Positions 17,772-25,533 of a DNA stretch of 64,000 nucleotides are shown here, piece after piece. Location: positions 248,001 to 312,000 of the forward strand of contig NZ_CANLVF010000003.1 in assembly GCF_947494555.1 (NCBI RefSeq). Direction: 5' to 3'. Position numbers and translations under genes: made by a program. The DNA comes from an uncultured Roseibium sp. (GTDB taxonomy: Bacteria > Pseudomonadota > Alphaproteobacteria > Rhizobiales > Stappiaceae). Below the pieces are notes generated by a model. The model did not search any database. It was not told the origin of the DNA and worked only from the letters and a program-made list of their open reading frames with translations. Within the stretch, counting starts at the first letter, position 1, and every line of letters starts with the position of its first letter.

Positions 17772-18527
17772 ATGTCGAAATACGAAACAATGCTCCTGCA
17801 GACCGTCGATATGCGTGGCACCGTCAGCGTGCAAGAACTGTCGCGTATTTTAGGGGTGTCGGATCAAACCATCCGGCGGGTCTCGCGGCCCCTGGTCGAC
17901 CGAGGCGCATTGCAGAAGGTGCATGGTGCGCTGGTCTCGACCAAGTCGGCGGCGGATCTGCCGTATCTCGCCCGCATGAACCTGAACCGTGAGGCCAAGG
18001 TCGCGATCGCCGGGGAGGTCGTGAAGATCATCCAGGACGGCGACAGCATCGCCATCGATACAGGATCGACGTCCGGGTTTGTTGCCCAGGCGCTGCGAAA
18101 CCGCCGCGAACTCACCGTGGTCACCAATTCGGCCTATGTGGCGAGCACGCTTGCCATGATCCCGGGCAACAATGTCTCCATGGCTGGAACCCAGTTACGG
18201 GACCATGACGGCGCGTCCTTCGACCGGTCGGCATTTGACGTCATTGAGCGGATGCAGGTGGACTATGTTCTGCTGTCGGCTTCGCTGGTCGACGCTCGCA
18301 AGGGGTTTCTCGTCCACGAGCAGTGCGAAGTCGATATCGCCAGCGCGATGCTGGCAAATGCCGGCCGGGCGATCATGGCGGTCGATCATTCCAAGTTTGA
18401 ACCGCAAATGCGCAAACCTGCGCTGCGCCAGCCGACGCTCAAACCCGGAGACTTTCTCGTTACCGACAGAGTGCCATCTGTGGACTTTGCGGAATTGTTC
18501 TCTAATCTGGAAATTAGGGTTCCTTGA
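17772..18527 (+). CDS. DeoR-family transcriptional regulator
   Basis: A 251-residue regulator. The N-terminal DeoR winged helix spans about residues 5-58, with the recognition helix in VSDQTIRRVSRPL. The DeoR sensor domain follows, including AIDTGSTSGFVAQAL and LTVVTNS, the phosphate-binding parts of this isomerase-like fold. Members usually answer to a phosphorylated metabolite, which fits the two kinases and the phosphatase next door. One departure from the family is a recognition helix ending RRVSRPL, where most have RRDL. The gene is divergent from the demethylase/kinase pair and probably controls it and the transporter operon through the shared motif. Confidence 0.9.
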   Translation: MSKYETMLLQTVDMRGTVSVQELSRILGVSDQTIRRVSRPLVDRGALQKVHGALVSTKSAADLPYLARMNLNREAKVAIAGEVVKIIQDGDSIAIDTGSTSGFVAQALRNRRELTVVTNSAYVASTLAMIPGNNVSMAGTQLRDHDGASFDRSAFDVIERMQVDYVLLSASLVDARKGFLVHEQCEVDIASAMLANAGRAIMAVDHSKFEPQMRKPALRQPTLKPGDFLVTDRVPSVDFAELFSNLEIRVP

Positions 18528-18858
18528 CGACTGGCCGCGCTTCCAAAAGACCATTTCAAGAACTTGTCGCGATCCTCCCCTTTTGCAGTGATATGCGCTT
18601 ATGTTTGGGAAAACGGAGGATTGACGTGCCCCTCGTAATTTAGAGCGTTCTGGGCCGGAATATTCCCATTACAATCCCGTAAGTTTAAATTCGTACTCTT
18701 CTTGTCAGCCTTCAAAAACTGCATGCACGTACGCCCCAGCGATGAGACACCAAGAACCTGAGAACAACAGACTTGAATGATCCGGCGCAACGAGCATTTC
18801 AGCGCATCGCAAGTTAGCCTTGTCAGTGCTGGCACGCAGGATACCATGTTCGGAGTTT
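18528..18858. other. Gene-free stretch between convergent genes
   Basis: About 330 bp between the DeoR gene and the convergent AbrB-like gene. Short open frames exist on the minus strand, but none has a convincing start, domain or codon pattern. No clear terminator hairpin was found. Confidence 0.5.
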
Positions 18859-19920
18859 CTAACGATCGGGATCGTTGCGCTTTCTGAGCCGCGACAGCAG
18901 CAACGGCCCGAGTGCCAATGACACCAATACCCTGAAGAGGTGGTGGAGACCCACGAACGCGACTTCACGGCCCATTGCAATCGCGATGAGCGACATTTCA
19001 GCGAGCCCTCCCGGCGCATAGGCCAGCATGAGTGCGAGCGGATCAAGATCCGAATTGCGTGCGACAAGAACCGCTGCGGAAAAGGCGATCGCAATCTGAA
19101 CGGCGATCACGAGAAAAGCAGCGCCGACCACGTGCGACAGCTGCCGGGCCGATATGCCAAGGAAACGGCCACCCACGTTTATTCCTATGAATACCTGCAC
19201 GATGTTGGTCACCCATTCGGGGACAACGAAATGCGTTATGCCGGAAATGTGGAGTGCTGCGCTGAGGATCAGCGGCACGACGATGATCCTTGCAGGAATA
19301 CGCGTCCAGCGGTCGGCTGCGACACCGGCAGCAATGCACAGAGCGAACCAGAAGGTGTCAATCATGGACAGTGAGGATGTTGCTCCAGTTCCGCTGCGCT
19401 GAACATCCACATGCATGAACCAGGTAATCAGAAGCGGCAGGATCAGGATCGAAAGCGCTATCCGTAACGCATGGACGATGGCAACCCTCGCCTGATCCGC
19501 GCCGGCCTGTTCGCTCAATAGGATCATCTCCGTGATCCCGCCCGGCATGGCGCACAGGACGGCTGTCGGTTTCTCGAACCGGAGGATCCTGCTCAGAAGC
19601 CAGAAATTGATCGAGCCGGACAAAAGAAGCGCGATCAGCAGAAAGACAAGAGAAGTCCACCACTGGGGAAAGGACAGCAGAAGCCCGGCTGTTACCGAAG
19701 CGCCGAGCATGGTCCCGACCGATGCCCTGACAAAGGGCATAAGCGTTTTTGGCTGTTCAGCCGGCAGCTTGAATAGCGAGGCGACCGCAACCGCCAGCAT
19801 GGACCCCATGAGCCAGCCAAGGGGCAGTCCAGTCAGCGAAAACAGCCAGCCCGCAGCACCTGCGACAAGGCAGGTCGCAGCAGGTTTCAACCAGTTTTGT
19901 GTCCCGACATTCAGTTGCAT
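18859..19920 (-). CDS. AbrB-family integral membrane protein
   Basis: A 353-residue protein with about ten hydrophobic helices in two related halves. Each half starts with a GLPLGWLMGSMLAVAV-like or GVAADRWTRIPARIIV-like segment and contains the typical MPGGITEMILLSEQAGAD and APGGLAEMSLIAIAMG motifs of the AbrB membrane family. Some members are named ammonia monooxygenase or regulator, but the sequence is that of a membrane protein, perhaps a transporter, and has no DNA-binding domain. It is the last gene of the acid-sugar operon and starts 10 bp inside the RraA-like gene, so it may move a substrate or product of that pathway. Confidence 0.8.
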   Translation of the reverse strand: MQLNVGTQNWLKPAATCLVAGAAGWLFSLTGLPLGWLMGSMLAVAVASLFKLPAEQPKTLMPFVRASVGTMLGASVTAGLLLSFPQWWTSLVFLLIALLLSGSINFWLLSRILRFEKPTAVLCAMPGGITEMILLSEQAGADQARVAIVHALRIALSILILPLLITWFMHVDVQRSGTGATSSLSMIDTFWFALCIAAGVAADRWTRIPARIIVVPLILSAALHISGITHFVVPEWVTNIVQVFIGINVGGRFLGISARQLSHVVGAAFLVIAVQIAIAFSAAVLVARNSDLDPLALMLAYAPGGLAEMSLIAIAMGREVAFVGLHHLFRVLVSLALGPLLLSRLRKRNDPDR

Positions 19921-20384
19921 TCATTCTCACTGGAGCGCACACCGTCAGCGTCACCATAGACCCATCGGCCGGGCTTCAGAACAGCTCCGCCGATGCTGAG
20001 CTCACACCCTACCTTACCCCATCCTTCCTTGGCGCTTTTCACGGGCGACGTTCCCAGTGCAAAAATGCACTGATCCATCCTGTCAACTTCGAGGCTGTCA
20101 CGGATGGCACCGCTGATGACTATGCCTGCCCAGTCGTTGTCGATCGAAAGCTGCGCCAACATGTCTCCCAGAAGAGCAACGCGCGTCGACCCGCCACCAT
20201 CAATCACCAGCACCCTGCCCTCGCCCGGTGTTTCAAGGACGGCCCTAACGACGGAGTTGTCTTCAAAGCATTTTATTGTCTGGATCGGCGCCTTGAAGAA
20301 CGGTCTCGTCCCGAACTTGCGAAACGGCAGGTGGACCAGCGTCAGATGGGAGTCGTGTCTGTCAATCAGGTCGGCGGTTTTCAT
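19911..20384 (-). CDS. RraA-like protein (aldolase/regulator superfamily)
   Basis: A 157-residue protein from the ATG at 20384 (GAGGG 5 nt upstream), the normal RraA length; the longer TTG frame is less likely. Core motifs are LVIDGGGSTRVALLGDMLA and WAGIVISGAIRDS (R and D of the RraA active-site cleft). The family includes the RNase E inhibitor RraA and, with nearly the same motifs, 4-hydroxy-4-methyl-2-oxoglutarate/oxaloacetate aldolases. In an acid-sugar operon a retro-aldol or oxaloacetate decarboxylase role is more likely than RNase E control. Its end overlaps the AbrB-like start, and its start lies 20 bp after the class II aldolase. Confidence 0.82.
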   Translation of the reverse strand: MKTADLIDRHDSHLTLVHLPFRKFGTRPFFKAPIQTIKCFEDNSVVRAVLETPGEGRVLVIDGGGSTRVALLGDMLAQLSIDNDWAGIVISGAIRDSLEVDRMDQCIFALGTSPVKSAKEGWGKVGCELSIGGAVLKPGRWVYGDADGVRSSENECN

Positions 20385-20403
20385 TCTGCCCTCGCAGTGA
20401 ATT

Positions 20404-21045
20404 CTAGATGGTTCCAAACGTCTTCTTCAGGTCAGTCACGTCGGGTGCGGACAAAGTTTGCACCGGTTGCCCCTTCAATGCCATGACAAGCTTTGCGGTT
20501 TCCTCGAGCTCTTCTGCTGCGCACACCGCCGAAAACAGAGACTTGCCGCTCACGACCGGGCCATGGTTGGCCAGCAGAACAGCAGCGCATTTGCCGCCAA
20601 GTTCCCGGATGAGTGTACCGCTTTTGGGATCTCCCGGCCGCACATAAGGAACGCGTCTGACTGTGCCGACACGCATGACAACATAAGGCGTCAGAGGCGG
20701 AATACAGTCCTCAGGATCAATCTCTTCCAGGCAGGACAGCGCTGTCGCCCAGGTCGAGTGCAGATGAACCACAGCCCCTGCCTCTGGCCTTGTGTCGTAG
20801 AACGCCTGGTGAAGAAAGATCTCTTTTGTCGGCCGGTCACCGGAAACATGGTTTCCCTCAAGGTCCAGTTTGGAAATGCGGTCAGGTTCGAGATCGCAAA
20901 GCCGCGCGTTGGTCGGAGACATCAAAATGCCGTCTGGCAGCTTCACCGACAGGTTTCCGGCCGTGCCGACTGAAAAGCCCCGATCAAAAAGCGAGGCACC
21001 GAGCTTTGTCATCTCGTATCGGGCGGTTTCTTCTTCGGAGTTCAC
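20404..21045 (-). CDS. otnC: Class II aldolase, 3-oxo-tetronate 4-phosphate decarboxylase-like
   Basis: A 213-residue aldolase_II protein. SVGTAGNLSVKLPDGILMSPT is the phosphate-binding part, and VVHLHSTWATALSCL plus ALLANHGPVV supply zinc-ligand histidines. The closest functional group is OtnC, which splits and decarboxylates 3-oxo-tetronate 4-phosphate to dihydroxyacetone phosphate and CO2. The start overlaps the kinase stop as ATGA (21042-21045), so kinase and aldolase are translationally coupled, the usual OtnK-OtnC pairing. Fuculose- or ribulose-phosphate aldolase activity is a less likely alternative. Confidence 0.86.
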   Translation of the reverse strand: MNSEEETARYEMTKLGASLFDRGFSVGTAGNLSVKLPDGILMSPTNARLCDLEPDRISKLDLEGNHVSGDRPTKEIFLHQAFYDTRPEAGAVVHLHSTWATALSCLEEIDPEDCIPPLTPYVVMRVGTVRRVPYVRPGDPKSGTLIRELGGKCAAVLLANHGPVVSGKSLFSAVCAAEELEETAKLVMALKGQPVQTLSAPDVTDLKKTFGTI

Positions 21046-22325
21046 TTGCCACCTTCCATCATTGCGAGCGCTTTTTCGAAGAAGTTTTCAGCGCCGAAGT
21101 TTCCGGATTTCAAGGCGAGCGCAACGGCGTCGGCCTGACCAATCGTCAGAACGGGAACTCCAGGGTCGATCTCCCGCCCGATCATCATCGCGGGAGACCC
21201 CAGGCTTTCGGCCACCGCTTTTGCGACCGCTCCGGAGGTCTCGCCACCGGCAACCACTATCCGGCGGTAGCCATTTGCAAGCAGCGCCTTTGCCGTGTCT
21301 GCGAACAGTTCATCCAGTTTCGCGGCAATCGCCTCGCGGCCAAAATTCTTCTGAAGATCTCTGACGGCTTCGGGACTTCCCGAAGAGTAGACCAGCGGTG
21401 CGTGATCGCGTTGTGAGGTAATGAAGTTGACCAGTGTGGCGGCGGTCAAACGTCCTGACATCACAGCCTCGACCTCGATCGGAAAAGTGGCGTGGTTTGT
21501 CTTGTGGTGTTCGATCTGCCCAAGCGTCGCACCCGAGCACGACCCGGCGAGAATTGCTCCGGGGCCGGAGATCATGCGAGCTTCCTCACCGCCTTTTTGC
21601 GCCCGTCCACTTGCAATAAAATTGCGCGGAAGGCCCATTGCGATACCCGACCCGCCCGTGAGAAACGGCGTGTCAGCCAGCGCTGCACCGATAGCCAGAA
21701 GATCAGTGTCCAGAAGCGCATCAACGACGATGAAATCCGTGTTGCCGGACTGTTCAACGATCGCTCTGGCTATATCCTGCGTCCCTGCCGCAACAACCGG
21801 GTAGGAAAGGTGTCCGACGGTACCCTTAATCTGGCTCGCGAGAACCCGCCTGATATCCGGATCGGTCATCGGCGTGAGCGGGTGGTTTTGCATTCCACTT
21901 TCGTTGAGCAGCTTGTCGCGAACAAAAAGGTGTCCCTGGTAGACGGTGCGGCCGGCTGCGGGAAACGCAGGGCACACAACAACGCCTTTGGCGTTCAGCG
22001 CGGTGGCCAAAGCGGCGGCAACAGGACCGATATTGCCCTCCGGTGTTGAATCGAACGTAGAGCAGTATTTGAAAACGATCTGCCGGCAACCCTGGTCCTT
22101 GAGCCAGGCCAGAGCACGCAATGACTCTTCAACGGCCTCTTCGACAGGTGCGGATCGGCTTTTCAGTGAAATCACACCCGCGTCGATATCGTCCGATGCC
22201 CTGTCATTGGGAATACCGGGATATTGCGCCGTTCTGAGCCCGCCCTCCGGTCCGGCGCCTTTCGCCAGTGTATTGGCAATGTCGCTCGCCCCCGTGAAAT
22301 CATCCGCGATCACGCCGATCAGCAT
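21042..22325 (-). CDS. otnK: Four-carbon acid sugar kinase, 3-oxo-tetronate kinase-like (DUF1537)
   Basis: A 427-residue kinase with both domains of the DUF1537 family. The N-terminal MLIGVIADDFTGASDIA binds the sugar acid, KYCSTFDSTPEGNIGPV (about 86-102) is characteristic of OtnK, and the C-terminal VVAGGETSGAVAKAV is the nucleotide-binding loop. It phosphorylates the 4-hydroxyl of a four-carbon acid sugar such as 3-oxo-tetronate. It overlaps the racemase-like gene by 7 bp upstream and the aldolase by 4 bp downstream. The family assignment is firm; the sugar is inferred from the OtnC neighbour. Confidence 0.9.
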   Translation of the reverse strand: MLIGVIADDFTGASDIANTLAKGAGPEGGLRTAQYPGIPNDRASDDIDAGVISLKSRSAPVEEAVEESLRALAWLKDQGCRQIVFKYCSTFDSTPEGNIGPVAAALATALNAKGVVVCPAFPAAGRTVYQGHLFVRDKLLNESGMQNHPLTPMTDPDIRRVLASQIKGTVGHLSYPVVAAGTQDIARAIVEQSGNTDFIVVDALLDTDLLAIGAALADTPFLTGGSGIAMGLPRNFIASGRAQKGGEEARMISGPGAILAGSCSGATLGQIEHHKTNHATFPIEVEAVMSGRLTAATLVNFITSQRDHAPLVYSSGSPEAVRDLQKNFGREAIAAKLDELFADTAKALLANGYRRIVVAGGETSGAVAKAVAESLGSPAMMIGREIDPGVPVLTIGQADAVALALKSGNFGAENFFEKALAMMEGGK

Positions 22326-23002
22326 GCCACAGCTCCGCTTCTCGCCGCGACACGTCTTCTTAGTTCCGTGATGGCGGCTTCCGGGCTTGTCAGGACCGGA
22401 ATCTCGGTCTTTGTGCGCGCAAGCGGCGCTGCGCTTGCCATAGAAAACTGCGCAAGCAGGATCACGTCCGCTTCCCCGATGTTCGCCGCGGTTTCGGCCA
22501 CAAGACGATCATGGGTCTCGATGTCACCCGCCCGTTTGGCCTCAAGCGCCTTCGCCGCGAAATGGGAAACAAGCTGCGACGACCGGCCTCTGGATGCCGA
22601 GGCTTCCTGAAACTCCTGCTCCATGCCAGTTGCGGCAGGCTCGAATGTGTAGATCATGGCGATGCGGTCGCCGTATTCGAAGGCGGCATCGAACATGGCT
22701 TCGTTCGGTTTCATGACCGGAATGTCCGACTGACGCGCGGCCGCCTCGATCGCAGAGCCGAATGCGGAACAGGTGAACAACACACCGTCCGATTTTGTGA
22801 GTTCGGCATAATGGGAAAGACCGAGAATGCGTTCCGAAAGTTCTCTGGTCAGTTCGTGTGCCGCGGCGCGATCAACGGACAAGCCCTCTTCCAGTATGGA
22901 AATGGTTTCGGCCTCCGGCCAATGCTGCCGAGCAGCGGTTTCAATCGGATCCATGGCGACCCGGGTTGCATGAATGAACGCAATGCGCGGCCGGTTGCTC
23001 AT
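22319..23002 (-). CDS. Asp/Glu/hydantoin racemase-family protein
   Basis: A 227-residue protein (start 23002, GGAAGTGG upstream) of the Asp/Glu racemase superfamily. The first catalytic-type cysteine is in VLFTCSAFGSAIEA. At the second site DVILLAQFSMASAAP has Ala-Gln-Phe-Ser where active racemases carry a second cysteine, so a two-base racemase mechanism may be lost. In this operon it may isomerise or decarboxylate an acid-sugar intermediate and take the place of the hydroxypyruvate-isomerase-like OtnI found in standard otn clusters. That role is inference. Confidence 0.72.
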   Translation of the reverse strand: MSNRPRIAFIHATRVAMDPIETAARQHWPEAETISILEEGLSVDRAAAHELTRELSERILGLSHYAELTKSDGVLFTCSAFGSAIEAAARQSDIPVMKPNEAMFDAAFEYGDRIAMIYTFEPAATGMEQEFQEASASRGRSSQLVSHFAAKALEAKRAGDIETHDRLVAETAANIGEADVILLAQFSMASAAPLARTKTEIPVLTSPEAAITELRRRVAARSGAVAC

Positions 23003-23029
23003 TTCGCCACTTCCAATCGAGAAAAATGT

Positions 23030-23057
23030 GGTGGTACCGCTTCGCAGCGGCACCACC
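23030..23057 (-). terminator. Terminator-like hairpin inside the acid-sugar operon
   Basis: Arms GGTGGTACCGCT (23030-23041) and AGCGGCACCACC (23046-23057), one mismatch, TCGC loop. Read on the minus strand it is followed by ACATTTTTCTC, which makes it a plausible intrinsic terminator or attenuator between the dehydrogenase and the racemase/kinase/aldolase genes. Confidence 0.65.
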
Positions 23058-23094
23058 GAGTTGGCGGTCCTTGCAGGCCGCCCGGGAGGAAATG

Positions 23095-24180
23095 TCACGC
23101 GGCGATTGCCATGTTCGTGACTTCGTCGGCCACGTGTTTGCCAAACACATCGCAGTTGACCGTTCCGCCAAGATCACGGGTGCGCTTGGCAGGGTCATTG
23201 ATCACCGCGTCCACGGCATCAGAGATTGTCCGGCCCGCTTCCATGAGTTCCTGATTGCTGCGCCGTTCTCCAAGCCAGGTGAGCATCATCGCCGCCGACA
23301 GGATCAAAGAGGTGGGATTGGCGACATTCTGTCCGGCAATATCCGGAGCTGATCCGTGCTGGGCCTGCGCACAACAAAGGCCTGTTTCTGCATTTGCGTT
23401 GATCGAACCGGCGAGGCCGAGGGACCCTGAAAGCTCCGAGGCAAGATCTGAAAGGATGTCGCCATAAAAGTTCGTCGCAACGACAACATCGTAGGTTTCG
23501 GGTTTTCGCACGAGCAAGGCGGCAAACGCGTCGACGATCAATTCTTCGGTTTCCACTTCCGGAAAATCTTTCGCTACATCGCGGAAGCATTCCAGGAAAA
23601 GGCCGTCAGTCATCAGGAAGGAATTCGCCTTATGAATGGCGGCAAGCTTCTTCTTCCGTTGCATCGCCAGTTTGAAGGCCTCCCGGCAAATGCGCATGGA
23701 ACCATGGCGCGTGATTTTCCGCACAGAGAGCGCCATATCCGGATCAGGCATCATCTCGCCGACGCCCTTGTACATATTGCGGTCGGGATAAAACCCTTCG
23801 GTCGCTTCCCGCATGATGACAAGGTCCATGCCAGGCGCCTTGTTCGGGATGAAGCTTCTCGAACGGGCGGGCCGGACATTTGCATAAAGATCCAGACCGA
23901 TCCTGAACCCAGCCGAAACGTTGCGACCTCCTTCGGCGACCGGCGGATAGTCCATGTGGGACTGCGTTCCCAGGATAACACCGTCGAATTCGGTCCGCGC
24001 GCGGTCCAATACCTCTTCGCGAAGCGTGATGCCGTGAGTCCTCAGGCTGGTGAAACCGGATTGTTCTTCCTGAAACGTGATGTCCAGGTTGAAGCGGCGG
24101 TTTGCTGCTTCAACGACCTCAAGCGTGGCTGACATGATCTCGGGACCAATCCCATCGCATGGCAGTGTCATGATTTTCAT
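23095..24180 (-). CDS. Isocitrate/isopropylmalate dehydrogenase-family enzyme
   Basis: A 361-residue beta-decarboxylating dehydrogenase. MTLPCDGIGPEIM at the start, REATEGFYPDRNMY in the substrate region, ITRHGSMRICREAFKLA, AIHKANSFLMTDGLF, the metal-binding ATNFYGDILSDLASEL and HGSAPDIAGQNVANPTSLI (NAD loop) are all family hallmarks. Such enzymes oxidise 2-hydroxy acids such as isopropylmalate, D-malate, tartrate or homoisocitrate. In this operon a tartrate- or acid-sugar-type substrate is expected, in place of the OtnD dehydrogenase of standard clusters. It is the first gene, with GGAGGG before its ATG, and faces the tctC promoter. Confidence 0.85.
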   Translation of the reverse strand: MKIMTLPCDGIGPEIMSATLEVVEAANRRFNLDITFQEEQSGFTSLRTHGITLREEVLDRARTEFDGVILGTQSHMDYPPVAEGGRNVSAGFRIGLDLYANVRPARSRSFIPNKAPGMDLVIMREATEGFYPDRNMYKGVGEMMPDPDMALSVRKITRHGSMRICREAFKLAMQRKKKLAAIHKANSFLMTDGLFLECFRDVAKDFPEVETEELIVDAFAALLVRKPETYDVVVATNFYGDILSDLASELSGSLGLAGSINANAETGLCCAQAQHGSAPDIAGQNVANPTSLILSAAMMLTWLGERRSNQELMEAGRTISDAVDAVINDPAKRTRDLGGTVNCDVFGKHVADEVTNMAIAA

Positions 24181-24281
24181 ATTTCGATCCCTCCGAGACG
24201 TGCTTTGCACCGCTTAGCATTTTTGCTCTTTATCGCCTAAATATGCATTTTACAATATCGATTTGTCCCTCTACCTCTAAT

Positions 24282-24311
24282 TTTTCAACGTTGAAAACAG
24301 AAATATTTCTG
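24282..24311. promoter_or_regulatory. Two adjacent perfect palindromes in otn/tct divergent region
   Basis: TTTTCAACGTTGAAAA (24282-24297) is a perfect 16-bp palindrome and is followed without a gap by CAGAAATATTTCTG (24298-24311), a perfect 14-bp palindrome. They lie 102 bp upstream of the otn-side start and 152 bp upstream of tctC, in an AT-rich stretch. Probable binding sites for one or two regulators. Confidence 0.55.
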
Positions 24312-24387
24312 CCAAATTTCGAATAGTTTCATGTTTTTAAACGATTTTCTGACTTCTTGTGTCAAAAATCAAAAATTGCGTTTTTAT

Positions 24388-24419
24388 TTGACAAGATGCA
24401 ATCTTCTAGACTATTGCAT
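24388..24419 (+). promoter_or_regulatory. tctC promoter element with GntR-type dyad
   Basis: A consensus TTGACA at 24388-24393 is followed by the inverted repeat ATGCAAT (24396-24402) and ATTGCAT (24413-24419). The dyad covers the spacer and -10 position, as a repressor site would. TGCAATCTT here recurs at 27760-27768 before the GntR gene. Confidence 0.5.
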
Positions 24420-24462
24420 TATGGCATTCACAAATGCAAACCGATCTTGGGGAGGATGCCAA

Positions 24463-25431
24463 ATGATCATGCGAAGGTCTTTAACCCTGCTTGCCGCCGC
24501 TGCGGCTGTTGCGAGCACGATGTCAATCCCGGCACAGGCCGAGGAATACCCATCCGAGCGACTGACTTACACAATCGCCTTTGGACCAGGCGGCGGAAAC
24601 GATCGCATGTCCAGAACCGTCGTGGATATTTTGCGCAAATACGATCTCTACCCAGGCAACATTGTGGTTGAGAACAGGGAAGGCGGAAGTGGTGCCGTTG
24701 GCTTCAGCTATGTCGCCGGCAAGGCAGGCGACCCCTATCGGCTGACCTCGACAAGCGGCAACTTTATTGGCACACCATTGGTGGCCGATACGAATTGGAC
24801 CTATGCCGATTTCACGCCGATTGGCCTTCTGGCGAGTGACGCGATGCTGCTCGTCGTCCGCTCCGATTCAGACTTCGGCGATGTTGACGCATTCGTCGAT
24901 GCCGCCAAGGCTGGACGTGTGACAATTGCCGGCAGCGGCTCAGCAGGTCCCGAGCGCGTGACAGCATCGCTGTTTGCACAGGCGGCGGGTATTGAGTTCG
25001 AATATGTGCCGATCGGGTCCGGCGGCGAGCTGGTGACTGCGTTGACGTCCGGCAGTGTTGATGCGGTCGTTGCAAATCCGTCTGAAGTTGCCGGTCAGCT
25101 GGATGCCGGAACATTGAAAGCTCTTGCATTTTCCGATTCAGCGCGAAGCACAAACAATCCGGATGTCCCGACATTCATGGAGCTGGGGTATGACTTCAGC
25201 TTCTCGCTCCCGCGTGGTGTCGTGATGCCGAATGACCTTGAGCCTGCTGCGCAGGACTGGTGGGTTGCCACGCTGAAGAAAGTGATCGAGACGCCGGAGT
25301 GGCAGGAATACCTGGCCAAGAACGGCATGTCGGGCAACCCGATCTGGGGCGAAGACTTCGCTACGTATCTTGCAGCGACCAGCGCGCAGTACCGCGACAC
25401 TCTGGTGAAGATCGGCGCCATCCAGCAGTAA
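24463..25431 (+). CDS. tctC: Tripartite tricarboxylate transporter substrate-binding protein
   Basis: A 322-residue periplasmic protein. The start at 24463 (GGGGAGG 7 nt upstream) gives a signal peptide with a hydrophobic LLAAAAAVASTMSI core and cleavage after AQA. The mature protein opens with YPSERLTYTIAFGPGGGNDRMSR, the TctC/Bug family signature, and has the usual GSGSAGPERV loop and C-terminal helix pair. It captures a carboxylate, possibly tartrate or another acid sugar acted on by the divergent operon. A hairpin follows its stop codon, then tctB and tctA. Confidence 0.92.
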   Translation: MIMRRSLTLLAAAAAVASTMSIPAQAEEYPSERLTYTIAFGPGGGNDRMSRTVVDILRKYDLYPGNIVVENREGGSGAVGFSYVAGKAGDPYRLTSTSGNFIGTPLVADTNWTYADFTPIGLLASDAMLLVVRSDSDFGDVDAFVDAAKAGRVTIAGSGSAGPERVTASLFAQAAGIEFEYVPIGSGGELVTALTSGSVDAVVANPSEVAGQLDAGTLKALAFSDSARSTNNPDVPTFMELGYDFSFSLPRGVVMPNDLEPAAQDWWVATLKKVIETPEWQEYLAKNGMSGNPIWGEDFATYLAATSAQYRDTLVKIGAIQQ

Positions 25432-25446
25432 CGCGATTGGTTCCTT

Positions 25447-25474
25447 GCGGGCGCACGACAGTTCGTGTGCCCGC
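25447..25474 (+). terminator. Hairpin between tctC and tctB
   Basis: Arms GCGGGCGCACGA (25447-25458) and TCGTGTGCCCGC (25463-25474) pair over 12 positions with one GU wobble and a CAGT loop. TTTGCATTTG follows. Likely attenuation that leaves tctC expressed above tctBA. Confidence 0.62.
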
Positions 25475-25533
25475 TTTGCATTTGCCAAACAAAATCAAAG
25501 AAAAATTCGTTTCAGAGCCGGAAAGGGAGGCCG

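Noticed and set aside
18599..19094. Overlapping minus-strand frames that might be an IS remnant
   Set aside because: No terminal repeats, transposase motif or target duplication can be seen, so a mobile-element call is not supported.
18859..19920. Reading the AbrB-like gene as a DNA-binding AbrB regulator or ammonia monooxygenase
   Set aside because: The protein is an about ten-helix membrane protein with no DNA-binding or copper-site motif; the names are database legacy.
19911..20417. Longer RraA-like frame from a TTG at 20417
   Set aside because: It would overlap the aldolase end; ATG 20384 has a good GAGGG box and gives the normal family length.
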